Source: an uncultured Clostridia bacterium
Lineage (GTDB): Bacteria > Bacillota > Clostridia > UBA1381
DNA: 64,000 bases
Assembly: GCA_934454215.1 (NCBI GenBank)
Contig: CAKSGG010000001.1
Location: forward strand, 46,985-110,984
Reading direction: 5' to 3'
Position 1 is the first letter of the stretch, and each line of letters starts with the position of its first letter. The position numbers were made by a program, and so were the translations under genes. The notes beneath the pieces were generated by a model that was not told the DNA's origin, searched no databases, and saw only the letters and a list, made by a program, of their open reading frames with translations. Of the stretch, positions 19,156 to 26,917 are shown piece by piece.

Positions 19156-20589
19156 TTATTTTCTGCCGTAAAGCGTGTTCCACTTAATAAATTTATCCTT
19201 ATCTATTCCTTTGAGCTGTTCTTCGGTTATTCTAAAGCTCCAGTTACCGTCGCATTTACCGGGTGTATTCAGTCTTGTGTCACTGCCGTAAAGAAGCAAA
19301 TCCTGTATCGGAAGTATAAGAAGTCCCGCATGGCTTGCAAACATTGTACGCAGAATAGAATTATAGCAATTGTTCCAATCGCTGCCGTCATATCCGCAGT
19401 AATCCATAAGTCTGCGGCGGTCATGTTCACTGATTTCCCAAACGTAGCCGAGCAGAGTGTTGTTGTCGTGTGTGCCTGTGTATGCAACGCAGTTATTTTC
19501 ATAATTGTGCGGTAAATGAGGTGAAGTTCCGTCACCCAAAAATCCGAACTGTAAGACACGCATACCGGGGAAGCCGCTTTCTTCAACCAATGTGCGTACT
19601 TCGTCTGTAATGTCGCCCAAATCCTCGGCTATTATCAGTTTATCTTTATATGTTTCCTTTAGTGCGTTTATTAAATCCATACCGGGACCTTTTTTCCATT
19701 CGCCGTTTCTGGCAGTCGTTTCACCGGCAGGAACAAAGTAGTATGACTCAAGTCCTCTGAAATGGTCGATTCTTACTCCGTCGAAAAGCTCCGTCATGAA
19801 GTTCATGCGTTCTTTCCACCAAGAATAACCGTCATTTTTCATTTTATCCCAGTCGTAGAGCGGATTGCCCCAAAGCTGACCGTCTGCACAGAAGTAATCG
19901 GGAGGCACACCTGCGACACCTGTAGGCTTGTTATCTTTATCCAATTGAAACTGTGACGGGTTTGCCCATACATCGGAGCTGTCAAGAGCGACATATATCG
20001 GAATATCGCCTATTATATGAATACCCTTTTTATTGGCATAAGCCTTGATTTCATGCCACTGCTTAAAGAAAATGTATATTATAAATTCCCATGTACCGAA
20101 AATACTTTCATCGGGAATGTCATTGCACCATTCATACCATGCCTTTTTCTCGTTGACCTCTTTTAAAGACATATATCGGCAGAACTGCTCGCTCTGTTTA
20201 TGATTTTCCATAAATTCCGCAATTGCGGCTTTATCGGTAAAACGCTGTGCCGCCTTTGAAAGTAGGTCAAATCTTTCTTTTTTGAGCCTGTCAAATTCGC
20301 AGCTGTAGGGAGTGTTTTGCTTTGCGGAAGATAATTCCGCATCCGTTAAAAGTCCCATGTCCTTTAATGACGGTAAATCAATAAAAAACGGATTTACGCT
20401 GAAAGCACTGTATGACTGATACGGTGAATTGTAGTCATCGGTCAGACAAAACGGCAGCGTCTGCCAGTATGAAAAACCGCATTCCGACAAAAAATCAATC
20501 CATTTCATTGCTTCTTTGCCGAATGAACCCTCCGAGTAATCACCCCACAGGGACGATACGTGCATAAGAACACCGCTTGCTCTTTTCAA
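19156..20589 (-). CDS. malQ: 4-alpha-glucanotransferase (amylomaltase, GH77)
   Basis: The start is read as the TTG at 20589, giving MKRASGVLMHVSSLWG, the usual family N-terminus. AAAGGTGG lies 8 bases upstream, and an in-frame GTG at 20601 overlaps that ribosome site. The 477-residue length fits clostridial MalQ. Visible motifs are SPYQSYSAFSVNP near the N-terminus, the nucleophile region GVRIDHFRGLESYY, the general-acid region IIAEDLG and the VAYTGTHDNNT block. It transfers alpha-1,4-glucan segments during maltodextrin or glycogen metabolism in the cytoplasm. A perfect promoter lies just upstream. Confidence 0.96.
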   Translation of the reverse strand: MKRASGVLMHVSSLWGDYSEGSFGKEAMKWIDFLSECGFSYWQTLPFCLTDDYNSPYQSYSAFSVNPFFIDLPSLKDMGLLTDAELSSAKQNTPYSCEFDRLKKERFDLLSKAAQRFTDKAAIAEFMENHKQSEQFCRYMSLKEVNEKKAWYEWCNDIPDESIFGTWEFIIYIFFKQWHEIKAYANKKGIHIIGDIPIYVALDSSDVWANPSQFQLDKDNKPTGVAGVPPDYFCADGQLWGNPLYDWDKMKNDGYSWWKERMNFMTELFDGVRIDHFRGLESYYFVPAGETTARNGEWKKGPGMDLINALKETYKDKLIIAEDLGDITDEVRTLVEESGFPGMRVLQFGFLGDGTSPHLPHNYENNCVAYTGTHDNNTLLGYVWEISEHDRRRLMDYCGYDGSDWNNCYNSILRTMFASHAGLLILPIQDLLLYGSDTRLNTPGKCDGNWSFRITEEQLKGIDKDKFIKWNTLYGRK

Positions 20590-20623
20590 TATAAAAACCA
20601 CCTTTCATTATACGGTTATATTT

Positions 20624-20652
20624 ATTATATTACACATTCGCAAAAATGTCAA
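20624..20652 (-). promoter_or_regulatory. Consensus promoter for malQ
   Basis: On the minus strand TTGACA (20652-20647), a 17-base spacer and TATAAT (20629-20624) are perfect hexamers, 35 bases ahead of the TTG start. Confidence 0.85.
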
Positions 20653-20669
20653 ATGTTTTGGATATGACT

Positions 20670-20700
20670 AAAAAAGCTCTGTGATATTATCACAGAGCTT
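20670..20700 (-). terminator. Intrinsic terminator of the tRNA-Glu transcript
   Basis: AAGCTCTGTGAT (20674-20685) and ATCACAGAGCTT (20689-20700) make a 12-bp perfect stem with a 3-base loop. Read on the minus strand it is followed by six T residues. It starts directly at the encoded CCA of the tRNA. Confidence 0.93.
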
Positions 20701-20774
20701 GGTGACTCGTAAGGGAATCGAACCCTTGATGCCGCCGTGAGAGGGCGGAGTCTTAACCGCTTGACCAACGAGCC
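20700..20774 (-). tRNA. tRNA-Glu (anticodon CUC)
   Basis: Reading the minus strand, GGCTCGT pairs with ACGAGTC to form the 7-bp acceptor stem with one G-U pair. The T-arm has GGTTCGATTCC, and a CCGCC/GGCGG anticodon stem encloses the loop CTCTCAC, placing anticodon CTC after U33. The CCA end is encoded. CTC decodes GAG, so it charges glutamate. Confidence 0.96.
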
Positions 20775-20839
20775 ATACAATGTTATTATTTTACCACACT
20801 CGTTGGAATTTGTCAATACCTTTTTTGAAAAATTTTATT

Positions 20840-21511
20840 TTATTCGTAAAATATTGTCATTTCGCCGTTTTTTATCTTTTCAATAAAATCAGCTTCATTT
20901 TTGACGGGCGTTTGTGACGACATACCTGCCAAATGAGGTAAATCGCTACTCAGATGGTTGTCCGAGCCCGCAGTTTTGTACAGTCCGTACTGCTCCGCAT
21001 ATGCGTATGCGAGCTTGTTTTCAAATTCCGAACAGCAGGCATTCAGAATTTCAGCCCCGTGTATATTTCTCGGGAACAAACGTACATGGTCTATATACTC
21101 AGCCTCTCTGAACGGGTGAGCCTGAACGACAAAAGCACCGTTTTCGGCAAAAAACTTTAACTGGTCGCTGCGTTTCATATTTATTATTTCAGGGTGATTT
21201 TTATACCATTCACAGTCCAAGCCGTAAATCAAAAAATGTGTTCCGTGATACGCCGTTTCAACGCCGAAAAAGACTTTTAAACCTATTTCTTTTCCTATTT
21301 TAAGCGCTTCCTTATAATCGGATTCGTAAAAATCTATTTTCTCGGCATACGGAACATCAAAATCTATATTAATATTTCCGTCTACGAAATGATTTGTAAT
21401 AAAAACGCCGTCATATCCCTTGCTTTTATAAAATTCCAGATTATCCCTTACGCTCTTTTTTGCACATCTGCTCACAGGATAGGTGTGCAGGTGCGTTTCG
21501 TATTTGTACAT
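20840..21511 (-). CDS. PHP-domain metal-dependent hydrolase
   Basis: The 223-residue product starts at an ATG preceded by GAGGTGAT. It carries the PHP metal-binding motifs in order: ETHLHT near residue 5, ITNHF near 40, a GVETAYH segment near 85, QAHPF near 130 and GSDNH near 183. PHP proteins hydrolyse phosphoester bonds (histidinol phosphate, nucleic acid ends, 3',5'-bisphosphates). The substrate here cannot be told. At about 223 residues it is a stand-alone PHP domain, shorter than HisK (about 260-280). It is separated from the tRNA by 65 bases. Confidence 0.88.
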   Translation of the reverse strand: MYKYETHLHTYPVSRCAKKSVRDNLEFYKSKGYDGVFITNHFVDGNINIDFDVPYAEKIDFYESDYKEALKIGKEIGLKVFFGVETAYHGTHFLIYGLDCEWYKNHPEIINMKRSDQLKFFAENGAFVVQAHPFREAEYIDHVRLFPRNIHGAEILNACCSEFENKLAYAYAEQYGLYKTAGSDNHLSSDLPHLAGMSSQTPVKNEADFIEKIKNGEMTIFYE

Positions 21512-21570
21512 TTATATCACCTCTTAAATTAAATTTATTATACCACATTTTGAAAGTAATATCAATAGCA

Positions 21571-21608
21571 AAAATAAAAAACACAAAACGGACTTTTTGC
21601 AAAGTCCG
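21571..21608 (-). terminator. Intrinsic terminator downstream of the PRPP synthetase gene
   Basis: CGGACTTT/AAAGTCCG (21589-21608) forms a stem. On the minus strand it is followed by a T-rich tract (complement of 21571-21588). It lies 128 bases past the stop codon. Confidence 0.8.
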
Positions 21609-21638
21609 CTCGGTGTTTATGAAATAGGGTTTTAAATC

Positions 21639-21731
21639 TTTCTCACATTATGAGAAAAATTGGGGTTTTATGAAGATAATTATTAACTTCATAAGTATGA
21701 TAGCATATCAACCTTAAATTAACCTTAAATT
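21639..21731 (-). repeat. Small hairpins and an 11-bp tandem repeat in the prs 3' region
   Basis: TTTCTCA/TGAGAAA (21639-21657) and TTATGAAG/CTTCATAA (21668-21694) are two perfect inverted repeats. AACCTTAAATT occurs twice head to tail at 21710-21720 and 21721-21731. All lie between the prs stop codon and its terminator. Confidence 0.6.
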
Positions 21732-21736
21732 TAGAA

Positions 21737-22876
21737 TTAATTTCTTTCTTTTTCGTATTTTTCTATAATAGCCTCAATTTTTGAAACAGGGTCAAGAAGC
21801 CTTGATATTGTTTCGTCATGATTAAGAGTATCTATAAGCAGTGAAATGTATTTTGACATATCAACCGAATAATACCATTCTCTTGATGTAAGTCCCTCCT
21901 GCTGATAGATAAGATTTGTAGTGAATATCTTATTTATTATACCGTTTTCATATGCCTTGTCAAATACCTCAAGCCCGTTTACAAACAAGCCGAATGATGA
22001 GAATACAAAAATTCTCTTTGCGCCCTGTCTCTTTAGTGCCGAGGCAACGTCAATAATAGATTCGCCGGAGGAAATCATATCATCGACAATAATAACATCC
22101 TTGCCGTTTACTTCACGTCCGAGATATTCGTGGGCAACAATCGGATTCTTGCCGTCTACAATCTTTGAATAGTCTCTTCTCTTGTAGAACATACCCAAAT
22201 CAAGCTTTAATACGGAACTGTAGTACATACATCTTCCCATTCCGCCCTCATCTGGTGAAATAACAACCGTATCGAATTTATTCAGCGAAATATCGGGTAC
22301 GGCTCTCAGAATTGCTTTAATCATTTGGTATGTCGGCTGAACATCGTCAAAGCCCGAAAGAGGAATTGCATTGCATATTCTCGGGTCGTGTGCATCAAAC
22401 GTAATTATATTTGAAACTCCCATATGAACAAGCTCATGCAACATAAGTGCGGCGTCAAGCGACTCGCGTCCCTTTCTTCTGTGCTGTCTGCCTTCGTACA
22501 GCATCGGCATAACTACCGTTACACGTCTTGCTTTACCCCCCATAGCGGCAATAATACGCTTCAAGTCCTGATAATGGTCATCGGGACTCATGTGATTTTC
22601 AAAACCGTACATTTTGTATGTTATACTGTAATTGAATACGTCACATATAATGTACACGTCATGACCTCTTACCGTATTGTCAACTACGCTCTTGCCTTCG
22701 CCCGTACCGAATCTCGGACACTGAATATGAGTGACATACGTTTCGTCTGTTTCATAGGGTCTCATCTGTTTTAAATAGTTATCTATTTTTTCGGTAAACA
22801 TCTCACAACCCTTCATGCTTATTATCGTAAGCTTTCCGACTATCGGCTCATCTGCCGAAAAATTACTGTTTGTCAT
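21737..22876 (-). CDS. prs: Ribose-phosphate pyrophosphokinase (PRPP synthetase), long form
   Basis: It makes PRPP from ribose 5-phosphate and ATP for nucleotide, His and Trp synthesis. The start is set at 22876 (MTNSNF) because AAAGGAGC sits 7 bases upstream; an in-frame ATG at 22900 lies before that site. The product has 379 residues versus about 315 for classical enzymes. The flexible-loop motif reads YEGRQHRRKGRESLDAAL, followed by ITFDAHDP and the PRPP-binding loop VIIVDDMISSGESI. The extra length is mostly N-terminal and matches the divergent clostridial class. It has its own promoter and terminator. Confidence 0.92.
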   Translation of the reverse strand: MTNSNFSADEPIVGKLTIISMKGCEMFTEKIDNYLKQMRPYETDETYVTHIQCPRFGTGEGKSVVDNTVRGHDVYIICDVFNYSITYKMYGFENHMSPDDHYQDLKRIIAAMGGKARRVTVVMPMLYEGRQHRRKGRESLDAALMLHELVHMGVSNIITFDAHDPRICNAIPLSGFDDVQPTYQMIKAILRAVPDISLNKFDTVVISPDEGGMGRCMYYSSVLKLDLGMFYKRRDYSKIVDGKNPIVAHEYLGREVNGKDVIIVDDMISSGESIIDVASALKRQGAKRIFVFSSFGLFVNGLEVFDKAYENGIINKIFTTNLIYQQEGLTSREWYYSVDMSKYISLLIDTLNHDETISRLLDPVSKIEAIIEKYEKERN

Positions 22877-22925
22877 GTTTTCGCTCCTTTGGAAGTCCAT
22901 TATTCTATTTTACATTTACATTACA

Positions 22926-22954
22926 AATATATCATAAATGGCCATAATTTTCAA
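22926..22954 (-). promoter_or_regulatory. Candidate promoter for prs
   Basis: Minus strand TTGAAA (22954-22949), 17 bases, TATATT (22931-22926), 50 bases ahead of the start codon. Confidence 0.6.
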
Positions 22955-23007
22955 GTGGCATAGTCCATTTAATTTATAGAAATTTTCGGGCGATTTTTGT
23001 CTAATTA

Positions 23008-23817
23008 TTATACATTGGCTTTAAAATCCCTCATTCTGCGGTTTAAAACGGGATGAATATAGTCGGGAGCAAGCTCGCACATGGGGATTACGGTGAAGTT
23101 TCTGTTTTCAAAATATCTGTGTGGAACGGTAAGACGGGGGTCGTCGCTTATAAATCCGTCATAAAACAGTATGTCAAGGTCGAGAGTGCGGGGCCCCCAG
23201 TGAATTTTGCGCTCGCGTCCCGCCTCGTTTTCAAGCTTATGCAGAAAATCCAAAAGCGCATACGGGGAATATATTGTTTCTATTTCCATAACTCCGTTAA
23301 GAAAATTATCCTGCTCAACACCGCCGTAAGGCTCTGTTTCAATTACTGACGAAACTTTTTTTATTCTGCACCGTTTATCGGCGGATATGCCTTTTATTGC
23401 ATTGTCAATATAGCTTTTTCTGTCGCCCATATTAGAACCGAAAGCGATAAATGCACGATTCCAGCCTCGCTCCGTTTCGACCGAAACGCTGTCAAAGTGC
23501 ATATGAATAGGAGGATTCGGCTTTTTCAGTTCAATGCGAACCTTTCTTATTTTATCGAACGAGAAAAGAATGTTTTCCGCCATACCCAATGCTGCCGCCT
23601 CTATAAGCCGTTTTGTGTTGTTTTTATTGTATTCTCTTATACATTCGCATACGAGCGCATAATTTACGCTTTGTTCCAGATTGTCGCTCATTCCTGCTTT
23701 TTCAGTATCGAGAAAAAGCTCTGCCGAAACAATAAACTTCTGCCCCAGCTTGTTTTCTTCGGGCATAACGCCGTGAAATGCGAAAATCTCCAAATTTGTT
23801 ATTTTTATTTTATCCAT
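23008..23817 (-). CDS. folBK: Bifunctional dihydroneopterin aldolase / HPPK (FolB-FolK fusion)
   Basis: The 269-residue protein fuses two consecutive folate-pathway enzymes. Residues 1-118 are FolB (ITNLEIFAFHGVMPEE, and the conserved KPNPPI segment), which makes 6-hydroxymethyl-dihydropterin. Residues 119-269 are FolK (AFIAFGSNMGDR, the WGPRTLDLDILFYD metal and ATP site, VPHRYFENRNFTV), which pyrophosphorylates it. It starts 3 bases after the folP stop codon, so both are one transcript. The next enzyme, FolP, is the upstream neighbour. FolB-FolK fusions are well known in Bacillota. Confidence 0.96.
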   Translation of the reverse strand: MDKIKITNLEIFAFHGVMPEENKLGQKFIVSAELFLDTEKAGMSDNLEQSVNYALVCECIREYNKNNTKRLIEAAALGMAENILFSFDKIRKVRIELKKPNPPIHMHFDSVSVETERGWNRAFIAFGSNMGDRKSYIDNAIKGISADKRCRIKKVSSVIETEPYGGVEQDNFLNGVMEIETIYSPYALLDFLHKLENEAGRERKIHWGPRTLDLDILFYDGFISDDPRLTVPHRYFENRNFTVIPMCELAPDYIHPVLNRRMRDFKANV

Positions 23818-23820
23818 TTT

Positions 23821-24621
23821 TTACCCTTTCATAATTGCTTCGGTCATTTGAATTGCTCTTTTGCTGCTTTTTACATCATGCACACGTACAAACATATATC
23901 CCGCCTGAACAGCCATTACCGTTGTGACAAGCGTTCCTTCGGTGCGCTCCGTAACGGGAAGATTGAGTGCATTTCCTATCATTGATTTGTTTGATGTGCC
24001 GAGCAGCAGCGGATAGCCTAAATCAAAACTTTTTAAATTTCGCATAACCTCAAGATTTTGCTCATATGTTTTGGCAAAGCCGATTCCGGGGTCAAGTACG
24101 ATTTTATTATCGTCTATTCCTGCGGCTTTTGCAATCGAAATACATTCGGCAAGGTCATTTTTCATATCCGTAATAAAATATTTGTAGTCCGTGTTTTCTC
24201 TGTTGTGCATAAGACAGCAGGCGGTATTTGTCTTTTTTACAAGCTCCGCCATTTTGCTGTCATACTTAAACCCCCAAATGTCGTTTACCATATCCGCCCC
24301 TGCGTTAATTGCGGCGGCGGCAACTGCGCTTTTATATGTATCTGTTGATACGGGAATATCAAACCGTGATTTTATAAGCTCAATAACCTTTGCGGTACGT
24401 TCCGTTTCCTCGCTGTCCGAAATCTGTATATGCCCCGGACGTGTCGATTCGCCGCCCACGTCTATTATATCCGCACCGTCATTAATTAATTTTTCGGCAT
24501 GAAACAAAGCCTTACCGGGGTCGTTATGCGCTCCGCCGTCAAAAAATGAATCGGGCGTTACATTTAAAATTCCCATAACATAAGTCCTGCCGTTTTTAAA
24601 TTCTCTTTTTCCTATCTGCAT
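23821..24621 (-). CDS. folP: Dihydropteroate synthase
   Basis: The 266-residue TIM-barrel enzyme condenses the pterin pyrophosphate with p-aminobenzoate. Diagnostic motifs are VMGILNVTPDSFFDGG, DIIDVGGESTRPG, the Asp in VNDIWGF, IVLDPGIGF, LLGTSNKS and the C-terminal VRVHDV. GGAGG precedes the ATG. It is the first gene of the folP-folBK operon, with a good promoter between it and the divergent galactokinase-like gene. Confidence 0.97.
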   Translation of the reverse strand: MQIGKREFKNGRTYVMGILNVTPDSFFDGGAHNDPGKALFHAEKLINDGADIIDVGGESTRPGHIQISDSEETERTAKVIELIKSRFDIPVSTDTYKSAVAAAAINAGADMVNDIWGFKYDSKMAELVKKTNTACCLMHNRENTDYKYFITDMKNDLAECISIAKAAGIDDNKIVLDPGIGFAKTYEQNLEVMRNLKSFDLGYPLLLGTSNKSMIGNALNLPVTERTEGTLVTTVMAVQAGYMFVRVHDVKSSKRAIQMTEAIMKG

Positions 24622-24653
24622 CTGATATTCCTCCGATATTATTTTACATATTA

Positions 24654-24682
24654 ATTATAACATGAAAATTGTACTATTTCAA
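24654..24682 (-). promoter_or_regulatory. Candidate promoter for folP-folBK
   Basis: Minus strand TTGAAA (24682-24677), 17 bases, TATAAT (24659-24654), 33 bases upstream of the folP ATG. Confidence 0.75.
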
Positions 24683-24720
24683 TATTTTTGCGTATCATTT
24701 AAAAAAAATCTGTTAAAACT

Positions 24721-24748
24721 AAAACCGTACATATAAAACCGTACATAC
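24721..24748 (+). repeat. Tandem 14-bp repeat ahead of the galactokinase-like gene
   Basis: AAAACCGTACATAT (24721-24734) is followed directly by AAAACCGTACATAC (24735-24748), 13 of 14 identical. It lies 26 bases before the ATG, where a regulator could bind or the promoter could lie. Confidence 0.7.
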
Positions 24749-24774
24749 AAAATGTGAAAGGAATTATTTGTAAA

Positions 24775-25800
24775 ATGGATATTGTATCAATGAAACAGGA
24801 TTTTTATAAACGCTTTGATGAGTCGGACAGCTATCTTTATCAGCAAAGCTGCGGATTGCTGTGTACATTATTGGGATTTCCGAATATAACGGGAGCGCTG
24901 AGTATTACTTATCCTCTGTCGGTAGGCGTAAAGGGACTGTGCCGAAGTGCGGCGTCAGACAAACTGGAGCTTGAAAGCACCGATTCCGATGAGGTATTCA
25001 GTCACCGTATTCATTCCGAAAAAAGCTTTCTGCCGAAGGACAAGCGTATTTTCGGAGGGCAGATTCTTATTGACAATTCAATACCGAAATATTTTGATTC
25101 GACCGCAGAAGTGAAATGCTGTACCTTAAAATGCGTATTGAGTTTTAATGAGCTTGATGATTATGACAAGGTTGCCGCCGCCGCATCGTGCTGCGGAAAG
25201 GAAAATATAAAGCCGTATCTTGCCCTTTTGAATGCACGGCAGGGATATTGTATCAAATCCGACAGGCTTAAAGCCGAGGCATTGCCACTGCCGCTTTCGG
25301 GCTTTAAAATTATTTTAATTCAGCTTGATAAGACGGAAACGAAAACCGAAGATATTAAAGAAATTGAAAATGAAGTAAAGCGTATAAAAACGCATATGCC
25401 GCATATAACGGCGATGTCGGAGCTTAATCGTGCCGATTTGGAAACACTGCGCCCTCATATACGTTCAAAATCGGTATACAGACGGCTTATTCATATAATA
25501 AACGATAATGAACGCATACGCAGAGTGTCGGAATCGCTGAGAGTCTGCCGAACTTCGGAGCTTTTTAATCAGATGAATATGTCGGCAAAGGATTTTTTAA
25601 AGTTGTGGGGACTTGAAAAACAGGAGGCCATGCTGCTGCAAAACGTGCTTGAAACGGAGGGTGTGAGAGCGGCGAGATTCTGGAACAGGGGAGCTGCCGC
25701 AATTGCATATGAAGAGCGTGTTGATTATATACTGAGCGCCGTGGAAAATGCGTTTAAGCATAAGGGCGGATATGAAATCAAATTCTGCGTGGCAAAATGA
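24775..25800 (+). CDS. Galactokinase-like protein lacking the GHMP kinase motifs (putative pseudoenzyme)
   Basis: The start is at 24775 (AAAGGA 12 bases upstream); a GTG at 24754 overlaps that site. The 341-residue product matches the galactokinase layout by eye. ARQGYCIKSDRLKAEALPLP resembles the lid-strand segment before the late domain. RRLIHIINDNERIRRVSESL resembles the R-H-x-x-x-E-N-x-R helix. The C-terminal block ending EIKFCVAK resembles the GalK end. Yet the sugar-binding N-terminal motif (GRVNLIGEH in GalK), the Gly/Ser-rich ATP loop and the catalytic-Asp segment appear missing, and the final glycine motif is replaced by WNRGAAAI at residues 303-310. I infer a catalytically dead homologue, perhaps a sensor or regulator. 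No broken frame is seen, so it is not an obvious pseudogene. Confidence 0.65.
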   Translation: MDIVSMKQDFYKRFDESDSYLYQQSCGLLCTLLGFPNITGALSITYPLSVGVKGLCRSAASDKLELESTDSDEVFSHRIHSEKSFLPKDKRIFGGQILIDNSIPKYFDSTAEVKCCTLKCVLSFNELDDYDKVAAAASCCGKENIKPYLALLNARQGYCIKSDRLKAEALPLPLSGFKIILIQLDKTETKTEDIKEIENEVKRIKTHMPHITAMSELNRADLETLRPHIRSKSVYRRLIHIINDNERIRRVSESLRVCRTSELFNQMNMSAKDFLKLWGLEKQEAMLLQNVLETEGVRAARFWNRGAAAIAYEERVDYILSAVENAFKHKGGYEIKFCVAK

Positions 25801-25832
25801 ATTGTGCATAGTGCCGAAATTGCCGAAATATC

Positions 25833-25862
25833 TTGATGTTCTCTCTTTTTTTGATATATAAT
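25833..25862 (+). promoter_or_regulatory. Candidate promoter for the MBL/ATC-hydrolase pair
   Basis: TTGATG (25833-25838), 18 bases, TATAAT (25857-25862), ahead of the ATG at 25889. Confidence 0.55.
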
Positions 25863-25888
25863 AAAGATATTAAAGGAGAATGAATGTT

Positions 25889-26917
25889 ATGTCAAAAAAA
25901 GCAACGGAATTTCAGAAAAAAGCCATGAGCAGAATGTATCGGGGCAAAGAGATATTCAAGCCGCTCAACACGGGGTGGATTGATGAAAATGTCGCCTGTG
26001 TGCGTGAATGGGTGGCAAATATTTTCTTTTACCGCAAGGGCGGTACAACAATTATGATTGACGCAGGCTACAATTATGACAGACTTGAAGAAAAAATGGA
26101 ATGGCTCGGAATCAGCCCGAGTGAAATCAAGCATATACTCATAACTCATCAGGACACTGACCATGTGGGCGCTGTTGAGGAAGACAGCTTGGGACTGTTT
26201 AAAAATGCAAAGCTGTATATCGGCGAGCGTGAAAACCGATACCTTACGGGCGAGGTTCGCCGCAGAGTGGTTTATCATATGTATAAGCTGCCGCAGGTAA
26301 CGATAAATAACGAAAAAGTATTGCTTCATGACGGTCAGATGCTGGAAATTGACGGTATAAAAACAGAATGTTTTCTTGTGCCCGGGCATACATGGGGACA
26401 TATGGTATATTTGATTGACGATAAATATTTGTTTACGGGCGACACGATTTGGTTCGGTGCGGACGGCGGCTACAGCTTTATTTCGGGACTTGCCGCCTAT
26501 GAAACCTTACAGACGGTAATGCCGAAAGAGGAGGCGTTAAACACCGTTCACAGATACGTTGAAAAGCGTGCCGAGAATATGTGCGGAAAACTCAAGGGGT
26601 TGTTACATATTCCGTGCCTGTACCGTATAGTTCCCGCCTTGTTTACCAAAGGAATGAGAAAAATGTTCGGTGAAAAAGCGGGGTTTAAATCGGTTGAGCG
26701 TCAGACGGACGGGGGCGTTTGGCGTGTTGATATGCTAAAATGCCCGTATAATGATACGTGTATTCAATACGGCTGCCCCGAGCTGTGTCACTGTTTCTGT
26801 GACAGTGATGATATTACATACGGTCATATGCACTCAAAGCTTATCTGGCAGCGTACAAAAACACTGGGACGAGGAGATGACTGCTGCGATTTCTGCATTA
26901 AAACGGAGGGGCGGTAA
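25889..26917 (+). CDS. Metallo-beta-lactamase-fold hydrolase fused to a partial ATC-hydrolase-like C-terminal domain
   Basis: The ATG at 25889 is preferred over 25880 because GGAG ends at 25878, giving a 10-base spacing. The product has 342 residues. Residues about 30-225 are a metallo-beta-lactamase fold with THQDTDH (His87, Asp89, Asp91, His92, an HxDxDH variant of HxHxDH), PGHTWGH near 167 and FTGDT near 182. Residues about 265-342 resemble the last part of L-2-amino-thiazoline-4-carboxylate (ATC) hydrolase-family proteins: WRVDMLKCPYNDTC, CDSDD and RTKTLGRGDDCCDF. Seven or more Cys residues cluster there. The stop codon shares one base with the start of the next gene. The fusion suggests a joint function with that neighbour; the substrate is unknown. 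Confidence 0.78.
   Translation: MSKKATEFQKKAMSRMYRGKEIFKPLNTGWIDENVACVREWVANIFFYRKGGTTIMIDAGYNYDRLEEKMEWLGISPSEIKHILITHQDTDHVGAVEEDSLGLFKNAKLYIGERENRYLTGEVRRRVVYHMYKLPQVTINNEKVLLHDGQMLEIDGIKTECFLVPGHTWGHMVYLIDDKYLFTGDTIWFGADGGYSFISGLAAYETLQTVMPKEEALNTVHRYVEKRAENMCGKLKGLLHIPCLYRIVPALFTKGMRKMFGEKAGFKSVERQTDGGVWRVDMLKCPYNDTCIQYGCPELCHCFCDSDDITYGHMHSKLIWQRTKTLGRGDDCCDFCIKTEGR

Noticed and set aside
24622..24774. Riboswitch ahead of folP or the galactokinase-like gene
   Set aside because: The gap is only about 150 bases, holds two divergent leaders of under 50 bases and a tandem repeat, and shows no conserved riboswitch core that I can see.
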